From positions 2,294,001 through 2,358,000 of the forward strand of contig JAGTJL010000001.1 in the NCBI GenBank assembly GCA_020746875.1: 64,000 nt of DNA. Reading direction: 5' to 3'. Of this stretch, positions 24,001 to 38,200 are shown one piece after another. The notes beneath the pieces were generated by a model. It had not been told where the DNA came from, did no database searches, and saw only the letters and a list, made by a program, of their open reading frames with translations. The number at the start of each line of letters is the position of its first letter. The first letter of the stretch is position 1. The position numbers and the translations under genes were made by a program. Source of the stretch: Rhexocercosporidium sp. MPI-PUGE-AT-0058. Its lineage: Eukaryota; Ascomycota; Leotiomycetes; Helotiales.

Positions 24001-27000
24001 AAAGGGCATTATCATTACTCACTCAGCTTTCTCCAGTAGTATGCGTGGGCATGCTGAGGCATTACGGTATCGCAAGGGCTCCCGCAATCTGCAGTTTACG
24101 GCATACACGTCCGATGTCAGTATTGGTGAGATATTTACGTCTCTGTCTGTGGGCGCTTGTGTATGTGTCCCTTCCGACTATGAACGGATGAATGGTATCG
24201 CCGCGGCGATGGAACGAATGCGTGTTGACTGGGCCTTCTTCACGCCCAGCGTGGCGTTGCTCCTCAACCCGGATGATGTCCCGAGCCTAAAGGTTCTTCT
24301 GTACGGCGGAGAAACAGCAACACCAGAGAACATTTTCATGTGGGCTGACAGGCTTTATCTGATCAACAGCTTTGGCCCGGCTGAATGCTCCATTTGGACG
24401 CACTGCAATCCCGGATGTAGCGTGTCTGATATCGGGTCCAACATTGGCTACGCGATCGGCTGCGTGACATGGATTGTTGATGCCGACGACTTCCACAAGC
24501 TCGCGCCCATTGGCACTGTTGGGGAACTGCTGATTGAAGGGCCCAATGTTGCTCAGGGGTATTTGAAGAACGAGACCAAAACTGCGGAATCCTTCATCGA
24601 AAATCCAGCTTGGATGCCGAAAGATGGACGTCGAAGACGTCTGTATCGCCTAGGAGATCTTGCTCGTTATCTACCTGACGGAAAAGTTCAGTTCATAGGA
24701 CGGCGCGATGCTCAAGTCAAGTTACGCGGGCAGCGCATAGAACTTGGCGAGATCGAACATCAACTTCGAGAGTTGATACCCGAGCTGAAGGAGTGCGCCG
24801 TCGAAATGGTCAAGCTGGCGGGTCCCCGTTCAACCAACATGCTAGCCGCTTTCATGAGTCTCGATATAGCCGGGGATTCATTGTCTTCATCGACATCACC
24901 AGAAACCACCATCGCCGCTTCGCCTGAGCACATCAAGGTATTCCAAGAAATGACGAGAGGGCTGGATGCGGAGCTAGCACTCCGAATCCCAAACCACATG
25001 ATTCCCACTTTGTACATCCCCTTGCTGCAGATGCCATTAACGGCATCGGCAAAAACAGATCGGAAAAAGCTGAAGCAGGTGGCATCACTCATTTCCGCAC
25101 AAGAAATGGACCGTTTCACGCTGACTCGGCGTGCCCGGGTGCCTGTGTCGACCGATGTGGAGCGGCAGCTACAACGTCTCTGGGCCGAAACACTGGAAGT
25201 TGAGCCTGATTCATTCAGTGCCAGTGACAGCTTCCTTGCTGTGGGTGGTGACTCACTTGGTGCTATGCGCCTGGTGGCACTGGCTGGTGGTGCTGGTTGG
25301 AGTCTTTCTGTGCGCACCATATTTCAGCATCCGATTCTGATGGATATGGCCTTGGTGATGCAGCCTCTGGACAATGATTCCTACAGCGTCACCGATCAGC
25401 CTCCCTTCTCACTGCTTCCCCAGCCGGCCGTCCCGGAGATTGTGGCCGAGCTTGCAGAACTGTGCGGAATAGAAGACTCTCGCATCCAAGATGCGTATCC
25501 ATGCACGCCCCTTCAAGACGGGATGATTGCTATATCTACACGAGATCGAAACACATATGTAGGACAGTTTGTTTTCTCCATCCCCCCGTCCACGGACGTG
25601 GATCGGTTCAAGCGTGCTTTCAATGCGTTCTACCAGCAGAATCCTATGATGCGAACGCGCATTGCCTGGCCGACTTCAGCAAGTGGCATGGTCCAGGTGG
25701 TCGTGGCAGAAGAGCCTCAGTGGCTCACTTCGAATTCGCTGCCGGAATACCTTGAACGGGATATTAAAGACATCATGGCACTGGGTACACCTCTGACACG
25801 AGTCGCGCTATTGGATGACCCCGTTGAAGGTCCAATGTTCGTCCTTTCGGCGCACCACGCACTTTTTGATCACTACTCGATGCTCATGTTTTATGACAGC
25901 ATGCGGTTGAACTATGATGCACTAGGCTCTCCGTCAACACCACCACCTCCTCCGCCTCCTGGATTCAATCGATTCATCAAGCACATCCAAGCGCAGGATC
26001 AAGATGCTGCCAGAGAGTTCTGGCTCAAAGAACTCGAGGGAGCGCCTCGGGAAACTTTTCCCACCATACCAAAGAACAGAAACATTGATAGTCGAGCACA
26101 TTACGCACAGAGGATACAGTTCCCGGTGCCCGGATACGCACCGCCAGGTATCACGATTCCAACAATCATCACGGCGGCGCTATCATTAGCACAGGCATCC
26201 TACCTAGATTCTACCGATATTGTCTTTGGTACCACCATCAGCGGGCGTGGAGTGGCGGTCCAGGGGATTGAGTCAATGCCGGGTCCCACCATCACCACCA
26301 TGCCCGTGCGAATTATGTTCAACAAATCCGACCGCATCATCGATTTCCTCACCAGCATCCAGGCCAAGTATGCACAGATTACCGAGTTTGAGAGCTTCGG
26401 CCTGCAGAACATCAGGCGCCTGTCTCCGGACACCAAGGCTGCCTGTGACTTCCAGAACATGCTCTTTAACCAGACTCAAGGCGATCCTCCCCGGGAATCC
26501 GAGTTTCTGGGCTTCAGACGTCTTCTCGGCACGCCTATGGCCTTTGGGAGCATTCCGCTAATGATCGAGACCGATCTTTCGAGTGATCATATAGAAATCT
26601 ACATGGCCGCGCATCCTAATATGTTTTCCGAATTGCAGGCAAACCGACTAATGCATCTGCTAAAGTCTCTCACCATTCAGCTTTTCCAGGCACACCCAGA
26701 AATGGATATCCGACAGCTCGAGCTTCTGACGCCACTTGCGCATGACGAGCTCGTTGTCTGGAACGGCCAGTCTGCAACTGAACCACCGACTACGGTTGCT
26801 GTGCATCATGCCATTGAATCCCAGATGTCCTCTCGGCCCACCGCACCTGCAATCACCTCTCCAGACACATGCCTCACCTATGCAGAACTTGACAAATTTT
26901 CTGGGGCGATTGCGCAACGTCTTCAACAAGAAGGAGTCGATGTTGGTATGACTGTAGCGCTATGCTCCGAGAAGTCGGTCTGTGCCGTGGTGTCTAGGCT

Positions 27001-30000
27001 GGCCGTTTTAAGGGCCGGAGCCGCCTTGGTGTGCCTAGGTCCAGAACAAACCAAGAGCCAACGCGACGAAATTCTCATGATGTGCTCTCCGAGAATCCTG
27101 CTCGTATCACGTCAGACAGAGCACCTGTTTGAGGATCTACAACATACTACCGTTATGGTAGTGATGGACCAATTGCTCCACTATCTAGCAAGCGAGATAA
27201 GACCATTCAAGCCAGCTCTCATGGGCGCAGCTGATTTGGCCTGCTTCATGTCCACATCGGCGGATCACGGGGAGGAAGCACAATTGGTCGCCGTGGAGCA
27301 CGGCCAGCTTTGCACTTCCTTACAGACTAGTGCATCAGTACTGGAGATTAATGGCAAAACAAAGATGTTGCACTTCACCCCGGATACCTTCTATACATCC
27401 TGCATAGAAATATTCGCAACTTTGATGCAAGGAGGTTGCGTATGTATCTCATCGCCGAAGGAGACGGATGTGGCAGGCGCCATCTCGCAATGCGGTGCCA
27501 ACGCCGCCATTCTTGAGGCCTCCACTATCGTCACCTTGCAACCGCAGCAAGTTCTCAGCCTTGAGACGCTAGTTGTCGTGGGTAAAGGCTCTAGGGCTGA
27601 CATCGTTGACACATGGCGCGGTGGGGTGTGTCTCTTCAGCGCCTATGGATCGCCCGAGACCACGGGATTTTCGCTCATTCATCGTGTCCAAAGCGACGAA
27701 GACAGCCATGCTGCCATACTCGGACAGCCACTTGGCTGCTCGGCCTGGGTAGTGGATCCGGATGACCACGAAAAGCTTGTTCCCATTGGGGCTGTCGGGG
27801 AACTCTTGATCCAAGGATCGGCTGTGGCAGGTGGGTACTTGAGCGCCGTCGAGGATGACTGCACTGCCTTCATCTCAGATTTAAGGTTCGGCCATAGGAG
27901 TGGGTCTCCATCACATGGTTTCAAAACAGGAGATCTGGTTCGTTACAATGTGAATGGAGATTTGGAGTTTATTCGACCAAAGAACGCTCGATCTATCCTC
28001 CACGCCAGGACTGCAACGCCCGACGATGTTAAGCGGGAGATCCGATCGTGGCTGCTGGGCATCGCGACCGATTGTGCCGTAGACGAGATTGTCCATGGCG
28101 GACAGGCCACCCTCGCTGCATTCATATTGCTCGATAAGCAAAGTTATGTGACGAGTGATGACACAGGACTCTTGGAGATGACAGCCAGCATCCGATCTCA
28201 ATTCGAGCAGCTTGGGGATCATCTCTTCAGGACACTTCCACCATCTGCTGTTCCTTCGATGTACATTCCCATGAAATTTTTGCCCTGCATTTCGAAGCGC
28301 CTCCATTTGGTGCAATCCGTGGCCCTTGAAACGCTACAGAGTTGGCTGTTGGGAAATGGTGACAGGAAGACAATGCCGGTGACAGAAGACGAGGAAAAAT
28401 TGCAGGATTTGTGGGCAAAAGTCTTCGGGCGGCCGACAGAGGAGATTGGCGCTGAAGACAACTTCTTCCACCTTGGTGGTGATTCAATAGGTAAGAGCGA
28501 CCCATGCAGTATGATGGGTACCTTTCGTAACTAACCTTGTATATCAGACGCCATGTCACTCGCGGTGCATTCCCAGCGCTCAAAGTTACCGGTGACTGTC
28601 CAGATGATCTACCTATATCCAGTTCTACGTGAAATGGCATCCGCCGCAGCCAGGGAAATCACTAGAAATGCCGACCTTGATAGGCAGGTCAAGCCATTCG
28701 AGCTCATAACAAGTTTTGGAGATGTTGATGAGCTTTCAAAGGAAGTTGCAGCGAAGTGTGGCATCGATCCTCTTTGCGTTGAGGACATTCTGCCATGCCT
28801 ACCAAGCCAGGAAACCTACGTCAAGTCGAACGTAACGGTGGCGGGAACAACAACAGTCCAGCAGATCATGGTTATCTCTCCCGAACTAGACCTGGATCGC
28901 GTGTGTACGGCATGGGAGGCTACAGTAGCATCCCTTACTATCCTTCGCACTCGTATTGTCCTGCTCGACTCGGGGACACCCGTTCAAGTGGTGTCCACAA
29001 TGGTTGAGCCAGCACACAGGAGCGATGCGCACCTTGAAGAATACCTCACGAGTGACGCCCAAGATAACATGGTGTACGGCAGTGCTCTAAGTCGAGCAGC
29101 CGTTGCCCAGGACAGGGCGGGGCAGTGGTATTTCGTGTGGACTTCCAATCACGCCATCTACGATGGCTGGTCCGCAGGTCTTCTCATGGCTAGGCTCTGG
29201 CGGGCATACGAGAAAGAAGAGGATGCTACAAACGCACAAGTTGAAGATGGTAGTTTCAAGAAGTTGATCAGGTACATAGTTGAGCAAGACGCCGAAGAAG
29301 CAGCAAGTTACTGGCAGCAGCAGTTCCATGGGATTCAGGACGGGAAACTCTTCGACATATTAAGCCTAGGATCGAGCCAAAAGACCCAGGTAGACACGAT
29401 GCTGGAATTTACGGCATATGCAGACGGTCTACAATCGCAGCTGATACCTGGCGTCACTGCTGCGACGCTCATTCACGCCGCGTGGGGCGTTGTCTTGGGC
29501 CACTGGCAACAGTCTACTGATGTCGTGCTCAATATACCGGTTACCGGCCGCTCCGCTCCGGTGCCGGGTCTCAACAACCTTGCGGCACCTACTATTGCAC
29601 GAATACCTGTAAGGGTTCATCTGAATCGAGAAGAAAACAGCGGCAGCCTCGAGCAATTCGTTGCTGCACTGCAGGACAAGCTTAACAGCATGATACCATA
29701 CGAACAGACAGGCATGCGTCTGATCAGCCAATCCAGCCCAGAAGCAAAAGCCGCATGCACAGCTGCTATTCACCTGGCCGTCCATCCAAATCGCACGTCC
29801 GTGCAATCCCAGTTCAAGTCGCGTCTTCACCACCACTCCACCACCCAGTTGGCTTTGAGAGCAGCCCCTATTTCTCCTGAGTGCTTTATCTCGAGCGATG
29901 ACTCTGTTGACGTCATTCTCCATGTTGACAGTCGTTGCGTAAACCTCAAAGATAGCGAAATTCTTGGTCACCGGTTCCAATATGTTCTTGCACAACTCTG

Positions 30001-30196
30001 TAAGCCAGACCCAGAAAAGCGTCTGCATGATCTATTTAGCGACATGGATTCTACCGCCTCAGCGACAAGCATTATCATCAAGAAGCATCAGTTTGCGAGT
30101 GGCAGAGTGACTTTCTTGTTAGATAAAGGAGCTTTGGACACGCAAAATATCCTCAACTCGCAGTCTGTAATCACGTCGCGAGCGCAGTTCATGTAG
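15059..30196 (+). CDS. Four-module nonribosomal peptide synthetase with dead fourth A domain
   Basis: Exons 15059-28490 and 28548-30196 encode about 5,026 residues; the frame opens further left but has no earlier ATG. Layout by residue: C-terminal half of a condensation domain (about 20-230), C1 (HHAAYDR 367), A1 (FTSGTTGQPKG 824), T1 (GGDSI 1223), C2 (HHSSYDA 1429), A2 (1889), T2 (2305), C3 (HHSVYDG 2514), A3 (2973), T3 (3396), C4 (HHALFDH 3599), A4* (4063), T4 (4472, rebuilt across the intron) and terminal C5 (NHAIYDG 4678). A1-A3 keep core motifs; eye-read pocket codes are DISNTAVICK, DVACIGGVLK and DVGFLGSIWK, which I cannot assign. A4 has lost its P-loop, the substrate-binding Asp (now Tyr) and core A8. 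No epimerase, methyltransferase, reductase or thioesterase domain is seen. Release is likely by the last C domain or the separate thioesterase. Confidence 0.95.
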
Positions 30197-32226
30197 AGTA
30201 AATTGAAAAAGAAAGGTCAAAAGGGTTATTTTTTTTTATCGAAAGCAAGTTAGATAATTAGCTATTAATCTCCAACATTTGTATTTAACATCTGAAACCC
30301 ATAGCTTTCACGTACGCGAATATTATTTTGAAAACCGCAACAGAAGACGGCTACGTGCCGTCAATCTACTGTTATGGTACTAGAAACTTGGGACATTGTT
30401 TACTCGCTGGCTTCACTAAGGGGCTAGCTAGCCGAGAGTTAACTGTACACAGGGGCCTAGTTTTTCAACTATTTCTATCTTCTTCTTCTTCTTCTTCTTC
30501 TTCTTCTTCTTCTCTCTCTAGATTTACTGTGGTATTAGAATCAGAATATCAGCAGTAACTAAGGTACAACCTAGATGATCATTTTTCTTGGGTACAAAAT
30601 ATATTAGTAAACATACCCAACAGCCCCCGTGGCCACAGGTGTTCCCGCACTAGCGGTACAGCTAAAATGATGGTACGATAACTTAGCGCGAACGGTTTTT
30701 CTCAACGATAAAGCAGCAACACTCATAGAGATATGATGCAATCCGTTTCATTTCATCTTATATCAAGCATACCAGCTCAGCGCTAGTTACACTTTCTTAG
30801 AAGACTAAGCAGCACGTGCTATGGTAACTCCAGAATTCCTAGACGATGAGCGGTTCAATCGGGGCTTTATCTTACCTACCGGAGAAAACCAAGAGCAATC
30901 GCTGCAAGTCACACATAGTGATTATACGAACCAGGCAACACAATTGCCCGAGGCACCTCCTTAGTCCAACCTTTCCGTCCCTAATGTAAATCCTCCATCC
31001 TTCTACATTCGACCTCTTCAAGTCGCTAAAGATGAGCTCACTCGCGCGCATTACTAAAATTGAACGCCTGGGTTTCGGCGGCACTACTGAGATTGAAGCC
31101 TCGAATGGATTCCGCGCGTGGCTCGAGATAGTGCCAACATCGTGTGCAACGCTTGCCTCCCCGGATCAGTTATTATTCCCAACGACGAAGACACAACTAC
31201 GGTCGACCTCAAAGACCAGCTCCGGCCTTACGTGATTAGCCGAGTATTTCATGACAATGTCCAGGGTCTTAATTAGGAAGGTCTGCTGCTACTAAGCCGA
31301 ACCCCGAGCCCGAATGGGCTGCTGGGGCTTATAGGTAGATGTGGATTACGACGGACCCATCCTGCTTCTCGCTAATGTTGGAAATACCCCACCGGGTCCG
31401 TCGTTGAGAGTGAATTTCTTTTATGCGGAATACGACATTATGATTGGCACTGGCACTGGTCCAGAGTGGTTTGACGAATTTTGGGAGCAGCGGGGACACA
31501 ACGTCCAGTTTAATAGATGAGTCGTTCCTGGAGTAGACCACGATAAAATGTTAGATCTTAAGTGCGGCGTTACTGAACACATCTTGCAACTTGTTGCTGG
31601 GTAGAATAATAGGCAAACGTAAGAGAAAATAAATTAAACAGTGATATCCAAATAAATACAATACCGCCGAGCACTTTCCTAGTACCATTCTTCGTGTAGT
31701 TCACAAGTACAGTATTTGATATCTGGTGGAGATTCGCTGCTCTTGCTGCTAGGTGACGCGAAGGCCAGAAAGTAATAAGCCGCCTATATATACATTCATA
31801 TGCGCCCAATCTATGACTCGAAACCATTATCCCTTCGTCCGTTGAGCCGTTACCTGTTGGTATAATGTCACATGACTAGGTCAACACTTGTCCCTTCTAG
31901 CTGTTTCATGAACTAAGGGGTAAGAGGTTCCACTATGGTATAGTATCTAGTAGAATAGTTGCTCCCTCCTTAAGGGGGCATGCAATCAATCTTTCATTCT
32001 AATTTATCACTTGTTCACCGAAGTCGTGATATCACCCCGACTAGAGAAACCAACTTTACTTAAAGGTAGTAATTCGAGGGTTGAGCGATAGGCTAAGTCG
32101 GAAGTAGGTAAATGTCAATTTGGGTGAGCCTCGTCTTCTGGCAAATTAAAGCGTCTTGTTTAGCCCCGCTAGCTTCGGATATTGTCTTAGCAGACGAAAG
32201 GATGCTCCAATGACTACCTACCTTAC
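30197..32226. other. Convergent 2-kb intergenic region
   Basis: Lies between the NRPS and FAS beta 3' ends. It holds a TCT microsatellite and AT-rich sequence. A short gene-like frame starts at 31032 (MSSLARITKIERLGFGGTT, 67 codons), preceded by a pyrimidine-rich leader. It has no recognisable family or clear continuation and may be a relic of a lost cluster gene. No other coding signal is supported. Confidence 0.45.
30478..30519. repeat. TCT microsatellite
   Basis: About twelve tandem TCT units followed by CTCTCT, 280 bp downstream of the NRPS stop codon. It is a simple sequence repeat in non-coding DNA and is probably length-variable between strains. Confidence 0.9.
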
Positions 32227-35200
32227 CTACGGCTTTGCTGTTGTCCCGAGCTGTCGCGCCAGCTTTGCCAATGCTAGGCTCCCAGATCGATCATCGGAAA
32301 GATCATCCCACTAGCATCCATCGTCAGCCATGGCACGAGTTGGGAATGCATCACGGGCTAACTTACAAGTTCCAGAACTATCCTAGCTACAGTCGACCTC
32401 GTCCTTTGGTAGACATCCTCGAAGCAGGCGCGCGTCACGTCAAAGGGCCGTGCCGTAAGATTGGGCACGTATCTGCCCGTCAGTTTTCCGATGTCTAGCG
32501 TTACGAGTGGGATGTGCGATCGAAGAAAGGCACGGAATGCTGGGACGGCGGCTGCGAGGTACGATGAATGAAATGGCACGTCTATGCCGTCGAGTGGGAT
32601 CGTTGCCCTCCCACGCCGGAGCGCAGGTGGACGGCTGAGGCGAGGAATACGTGCGCACTCCATCTGAGTTGTTGCCAACATATTATCCAGCGATGATGCC
32701 TCATGAATAGTATCCAGAACATTGGTGAGGCAGCATAGCGCCCGGGTCTGCGTGACATGTGAGTAAGTTTACTTCCAAGGATAAGACAGCGTATTGTTAC
32801 TAACATCTCCAGCACAGACATACTGCCTTCCCGCCACATTGTAATTGACTATCTCCAGAAGCCATGTGGTCTTGCGCGCTATTTCATCGACGATGCGGCC
32901 GAGAGTCTTCACGTCAAAAGCTAAGCATCCGTCAGAAGAGAACATTGCACCATGGGTAGGAACGAACGCACCTTCAGAGACACGACTAGGATCGACAGCA
33001 CACATGCTGTAATCGGAGTGGTCTGGTGAAACACGATCGACTACGCAGTGCATAACCATGCCGCGGTAGAAGACAGATTCTATAGCGCTCTGCAGCGACA
33101 TTATGCCACCGATGCTTATCAAAGCACCAAATTCACCCAGCGAGTGACCAGCATACATGCTGCGAGGCGAGACTAAGCCACGGGCTGCTAGATCCGCGAA
33201 TATGGCTCTTTCCATTAGAATCAGTGCGGGCTGGGTGAATTGCGTCGATGATAAGAGTCCCTTTTCGCATTTGAATGTGTAAAAGGGGGCCTTCTCATCA
33301 ATCTGGGGCAAGCATGGCCTCTCTATACTAGAACCATCATCTGAAACTGTGCTATACGTCAAAGCCATATAGTTGGAGCGCACGCGCCTACCATGCGAGC
33401 CTTGGAAGGATATTTTCATCGATTTAGGATTGTTCCGTATTATGTCTGTGATGTTGAAGCCTTCGCCCATGATTTCGTGTTAGCAAAACAAACTAGCGTG
33501 GTGTCTGGTTCAGAGGGAAACACACCGTATTGTTGGAGAAAATAAGCATCAGCTTGATCCCAAACTTCCCGCGCCGCAGCACTGGTAGTGTAAAGCTCCA
33601 TGCCCATCCCCTTGACCTGGCTTCCCTGACCAGTGAAGACATAGACGGTATGGCCTGGCTCGACATCACACTCCCCCTTCAAGATGGTGTCTTGCGTATC
33701 GCGGTCAATTACCTCGACACGGACGATCTTTCTCCCCTCTAACATTCCAACATGATGAAAAGTTACCTCTAAGATGCTGCCTGGAAGAACCATTCCGGTG
33801 AAGTTACAGCGGAATCTTCTGAACAGGCCACCATCAGAGCCACATAGTCGTTCTTCGGCCAGTGCCCGAACCCTGGTACTAATGTGCATACCATGAACGA
33901 TGGGACCCGAATTCCTAGCGAGGTGGGCAAAGAGGCTAGACACATGTATAGGATTGTAATCACCTGACGCGGCGGCATATTGCTCATTGTCTTCTGGTGC
34001 TTTGATCGTCATCGTTTCTCTCGAGAATAGCAGAATGGGTTTTTTGAGCAGTTGTGGTGCTTCGAGAATACGTCCGTGGCGACTTAGATAACCCATCACG
34101 GGATTGGTAGTACCCTCACTGGCAGACTTCCAACAGCAGGTACCGATATCAACGGCTCCTCTTCCCGGTACCTGGATTGCCACAGATCCAAATGTCTCAG
34201 TACGGTGAGTCGTGCCTCCAACCAACCCTGTTGAAAGTGATTCCACGCGGAATATGACCGTCTTCCCAAGCAAATCGCTCTCCGAATCGTCCAGCGATAG
34301 CCAGGACTTAGAAATTAGGATCGCTACATCAGCTGTGGTTTTCAGCACCACCTCGGTCGGTGGCTCAACCTTTCGCTCGAAGGTATGTTCAAGGTCACAG
34401 TGACCATCACGGAACAGAAACTGACTGGAAATTTTGACAACTGGCTGACCATCCCTCATGATCTCGGCTCTCACGTCCACTAGTATTCCAGATTTGCGAT
34501 TTATGACAGCCCAAACCTTGGACTCACATGTGAGAATATCCCCCTCCCTAATTGTCTGCACGTTTGTGAACTGGTTTGACAGATGTAAGAGACGTAGGAA
34601 GTCCACGTCGATCTCTGCAGCAAACAGTGGTTGGATGAGTGCTTTCCATCCGATAACGATAGCAAAGTCTAGTGGCGCTATCAGCTTGTCGCAAGCAGAG
34701 TTGTAGGACGACCGTTTCTTCTCTGTCTCAGTTGATCTCCTCCATGCATCAATGGCATCTCGTGTCACATTGTATGGCTCCGAAATGTATTGTTCATGGA
34801 TGGACCGGTGGGACTGTGGTGGTTTGCCAAACCAGATTTGGTGAAAGAATTCCCGGATTCTGGCATTTTTCCCGAGATCTAGCTCCTGTATGGGCGCGAA
34901 AGCTTTGCAGGCATCGTATGAGAACTCTAACTTTAAGACAACGTCTTGTCCTGTGAAGCTTCGGTTCTCAAATACCTCCAGCAGAATATTTCCACCCTGA
35001 TGTGAGCAAGGGCTCAACCTCAGCACTCGAACGTCGCCTCGCCTTTTGCGTCGCTCGAAGAGGCACGCAGAAGCATCGTTCTCAATGCTATATGCAACGC
35101 TGGGCGATCTTTGGTTCATGTTATTGATCAATTGATGGACAGGATTCGCTATTCCGCTGGTTTTTGTTTCAAGGGACAAACATTCGAATAGAACAGCTAC

Positions 35201-38200
35201 CATTTGGCTGTGCTTGGATGCTGAAAGAGCATCCAGCCACTGGTTCAAGCTGCAAATCTGACTGCTCTGAATATTAAGTCCACCGTTTGACTTGCCAGAA
35301 CTGTTAGGTTCTGCAACTCGTCGAGGAGTATCGTCGCCAAGGTACCACCAATCCTCGAAGGCTTGGGGTTGAACCTTGTTGGGTTCTCCATACTTTGATT
35401 GCAATAAAATTTCAGCATGCCCGTTGTGAATGGAATCGAGAATCTGTTTAATTGGCTCATTGGCCACAGTAGAATGTCGAACAGCAACAGGTCCTTGAAG
35501 TATACACACGCGACCTGGGTCTTGACCAAAAACAGCTCCGATATCCTCGGACTGCCACAAAGAGTCCTTCTTGAACCACACCTCAAAGTCCTCGTCGATG
35601 ATGGGTATGAAAGGCACCGGTTTCTGGCCCTTTCTCCCGCACAACCAAATAAAATAGCGGATGTCTTCAAAGTTCATTAATGTGTCTTGAGCCTCGGGGC
35701 ATACGGCAAAGAGACTTGATAGAGCGCTCTGGGGACTTTCCAAGCTCTCCAATGCCGGCAATGTTGAAATTGGTTCCGTCGCCAAGCGTGCCATTATTCG
35801 AAGACTGAAGTCATGGGCGAGTGTTCTCCAGGAAGGATGGACCCAGCGTCGCTCATCTGAAACATAAGTTAGATCGACCAGTCTCCTCAGTACATCAGCA
35901 TATGTCATATCTTCTAGGTCAACGGGCTCCCCATTCGATCGGTCTTGTCCAAACCAGACTTTCTGGAAGTCGGCATTCAGTTTTGTGATAATATACTGAC
36001 GCTTTTGCTGTATTTTCTTTGCCCTCTTTTCCTTTCCAAGGCTGAAAATGTCGCGATCGAACTCGGCCCAAAGTCTAACGCCTCGTGTTGCAATTTTGTG
36101 AATAGCCTCTCCCATTTCCGAAGTAACATTGACGATACCACCGGAGGGTCCAGCAAACGTACGCTCCCAGTCGGTGTTGTCTAGACCCAGCGTCTGCACA
36201 ATAATGTCCTTTACGACTGTACTTGTCTTCGCTTCCTTTGCGACCATGACGCGACTGCCCAAGAGAATGCCGTCAAAGGGCATTGGCGAAATACCACGCT
36301 CGAGGGACCAAGTGCCGGTTAAATATGGCAATGTGTCTAGCACACCGCCGAAGCCACTTCCGGCGACCAAAATAATATTTGCATAGCGCCTGATGTCCGC
36401 GTAAGTTTGGAGGATGGGCTGGTGAAAATCTTCCCGGGAATGGTGGCCACCGCCGCGCCCGCCAGTCCACTGAAGTATGATGGGGACGTCGGGGAGAGCT
36501 TTGGCGATTTGGAGAACGTCATGGATGCCTTGGACAGACCCCGGCTTGAGTGATATGTGCTTGAGCTGGAGGCTGTCTACATAACCCTTGATAATATCCG
36601 CTGATGGTATCCCGGCCCCGATAGAAAGCCCCTCTATGGGAAGTTTCTCGACTTGTCGCAAGCGTTGCAAAGTCTGCATGATCCACGCCAACGATCTGGG
36701 ACTGGCGTAAATAACGTTGCAGGTAATGCCGCGACCCTTTTCAATGTGGTTTGCAATATGGCCGATAGCTTCGGAAAGAGTCTCTGGGTCATAAAAGCCG
36801 CCTGTCGCAAGCTCAGCATGGTAACCGGCTTTCATGATGGCAACCACGAATTCCCATGATGATGTTGTGGGCGTCATGCCCGCTACCATCAAATGTGGCA
36901 GGCCGAGCAGACGGCTGAGTTTTGTACTCACCACAATCTTCTCTGGCGCCAATCTAACCAGAGCAGGTGCGTATTGCTGTCCCCATGACAGGTGTCGTGA
37001 CGGGTACTGCGTGAAGAGCTCCGGCTGGTAGCCGATATCTTGACTCGGCCCATCAAGGATGGATGCCATAATAACTCGGACACCGCTACCATCCTTGATA
37101 TGACTAACCAGCGAACCCACTCCGGACAGGCCCCCGGGCCCAAAGTCGACAACATGCGTGGCTCCCGGAAATCGGATTGCTCTTGGCCAATTCAGCGTTT
37201 CATGAGTAATGAGGCGAATCAGATGAGGTACGATATTTGTGATTTGTGGATATTGAGCAAGGTCCGTCCCATCACTAGTCGAATACACAGGTATCAAGAG
37301 ACTACCAGCCAGTATCTCAATATTGGCACAGTCCTTTTGGATAAGCGTCGACACTTCGGTCAGACATGAATTGTGAAAGGGAACGGAGACGGGAAGGAAT
37401 CGGTGGGAGATTCCTGGTCGTCGTTTGCCGAATGAAACCCTGACCTGGCTATCCTTAGCCACCAAAGAGTCAAGCACCATGGCGAGACCACTTAAAGAGC
37501 ACGGAGGCCCGGTTGCAACGACATTTTGCGCATCATTGAAGAGAGAAAGCTCCAGGCGGGCCCTCTTTGGGAGTGCCTTGTTGAACTCAGAAACAACTCG
37601 GTCCACTTCCTCTCTCTCACTGGTGCGAATAGAGAGCATTGGCGTTGGTGCCGAATCCTTCTTGCCTTCTTCTGATCTCGATTGATTTCCAAAGATGATA
37701 CCGGTTGAAGCCTGGCTTCTGACACCTATGTAGAAGAGAATGCTCAAAGCTTTAACTGCCAAAGAATCAAATGTTGACCACGAGGTGGCGGCCGCAGCTA
37801 CCGCCGCAACAACGAGCCCTTGAGAATGACCCGTCACCCCAGCCAGTAACTCATGCATTTCGCGGGGTCCACAGCCCATGAGAATACTGGTGACCTTATA
37901 GTGCATCAACTGAAGGAGGCCAATGAGCGGTAGGCTCAATGGGGCATTGAGTAAGCATGCATCGGAAGGCCGTGAGTCTGGGTTATCAAGCCAGGCCAGG
38001 GGGTCAATACCACTTTGAAAGTGAATCGAAAACTCATCGCGGCTAGATAGTTCCCGAAGGGTCAAGGCCAATGTTTCAACAAGGCTGCCAACCATAGGCT
38101 GATATGTTTTGAAAGTTTGGGCTAGGTCGTCGAAATAGAATCGGTCGCTTCCCTGGCCTCCGAATACACCATAGACTTTGATATCACTGCTGGCCTTAGC

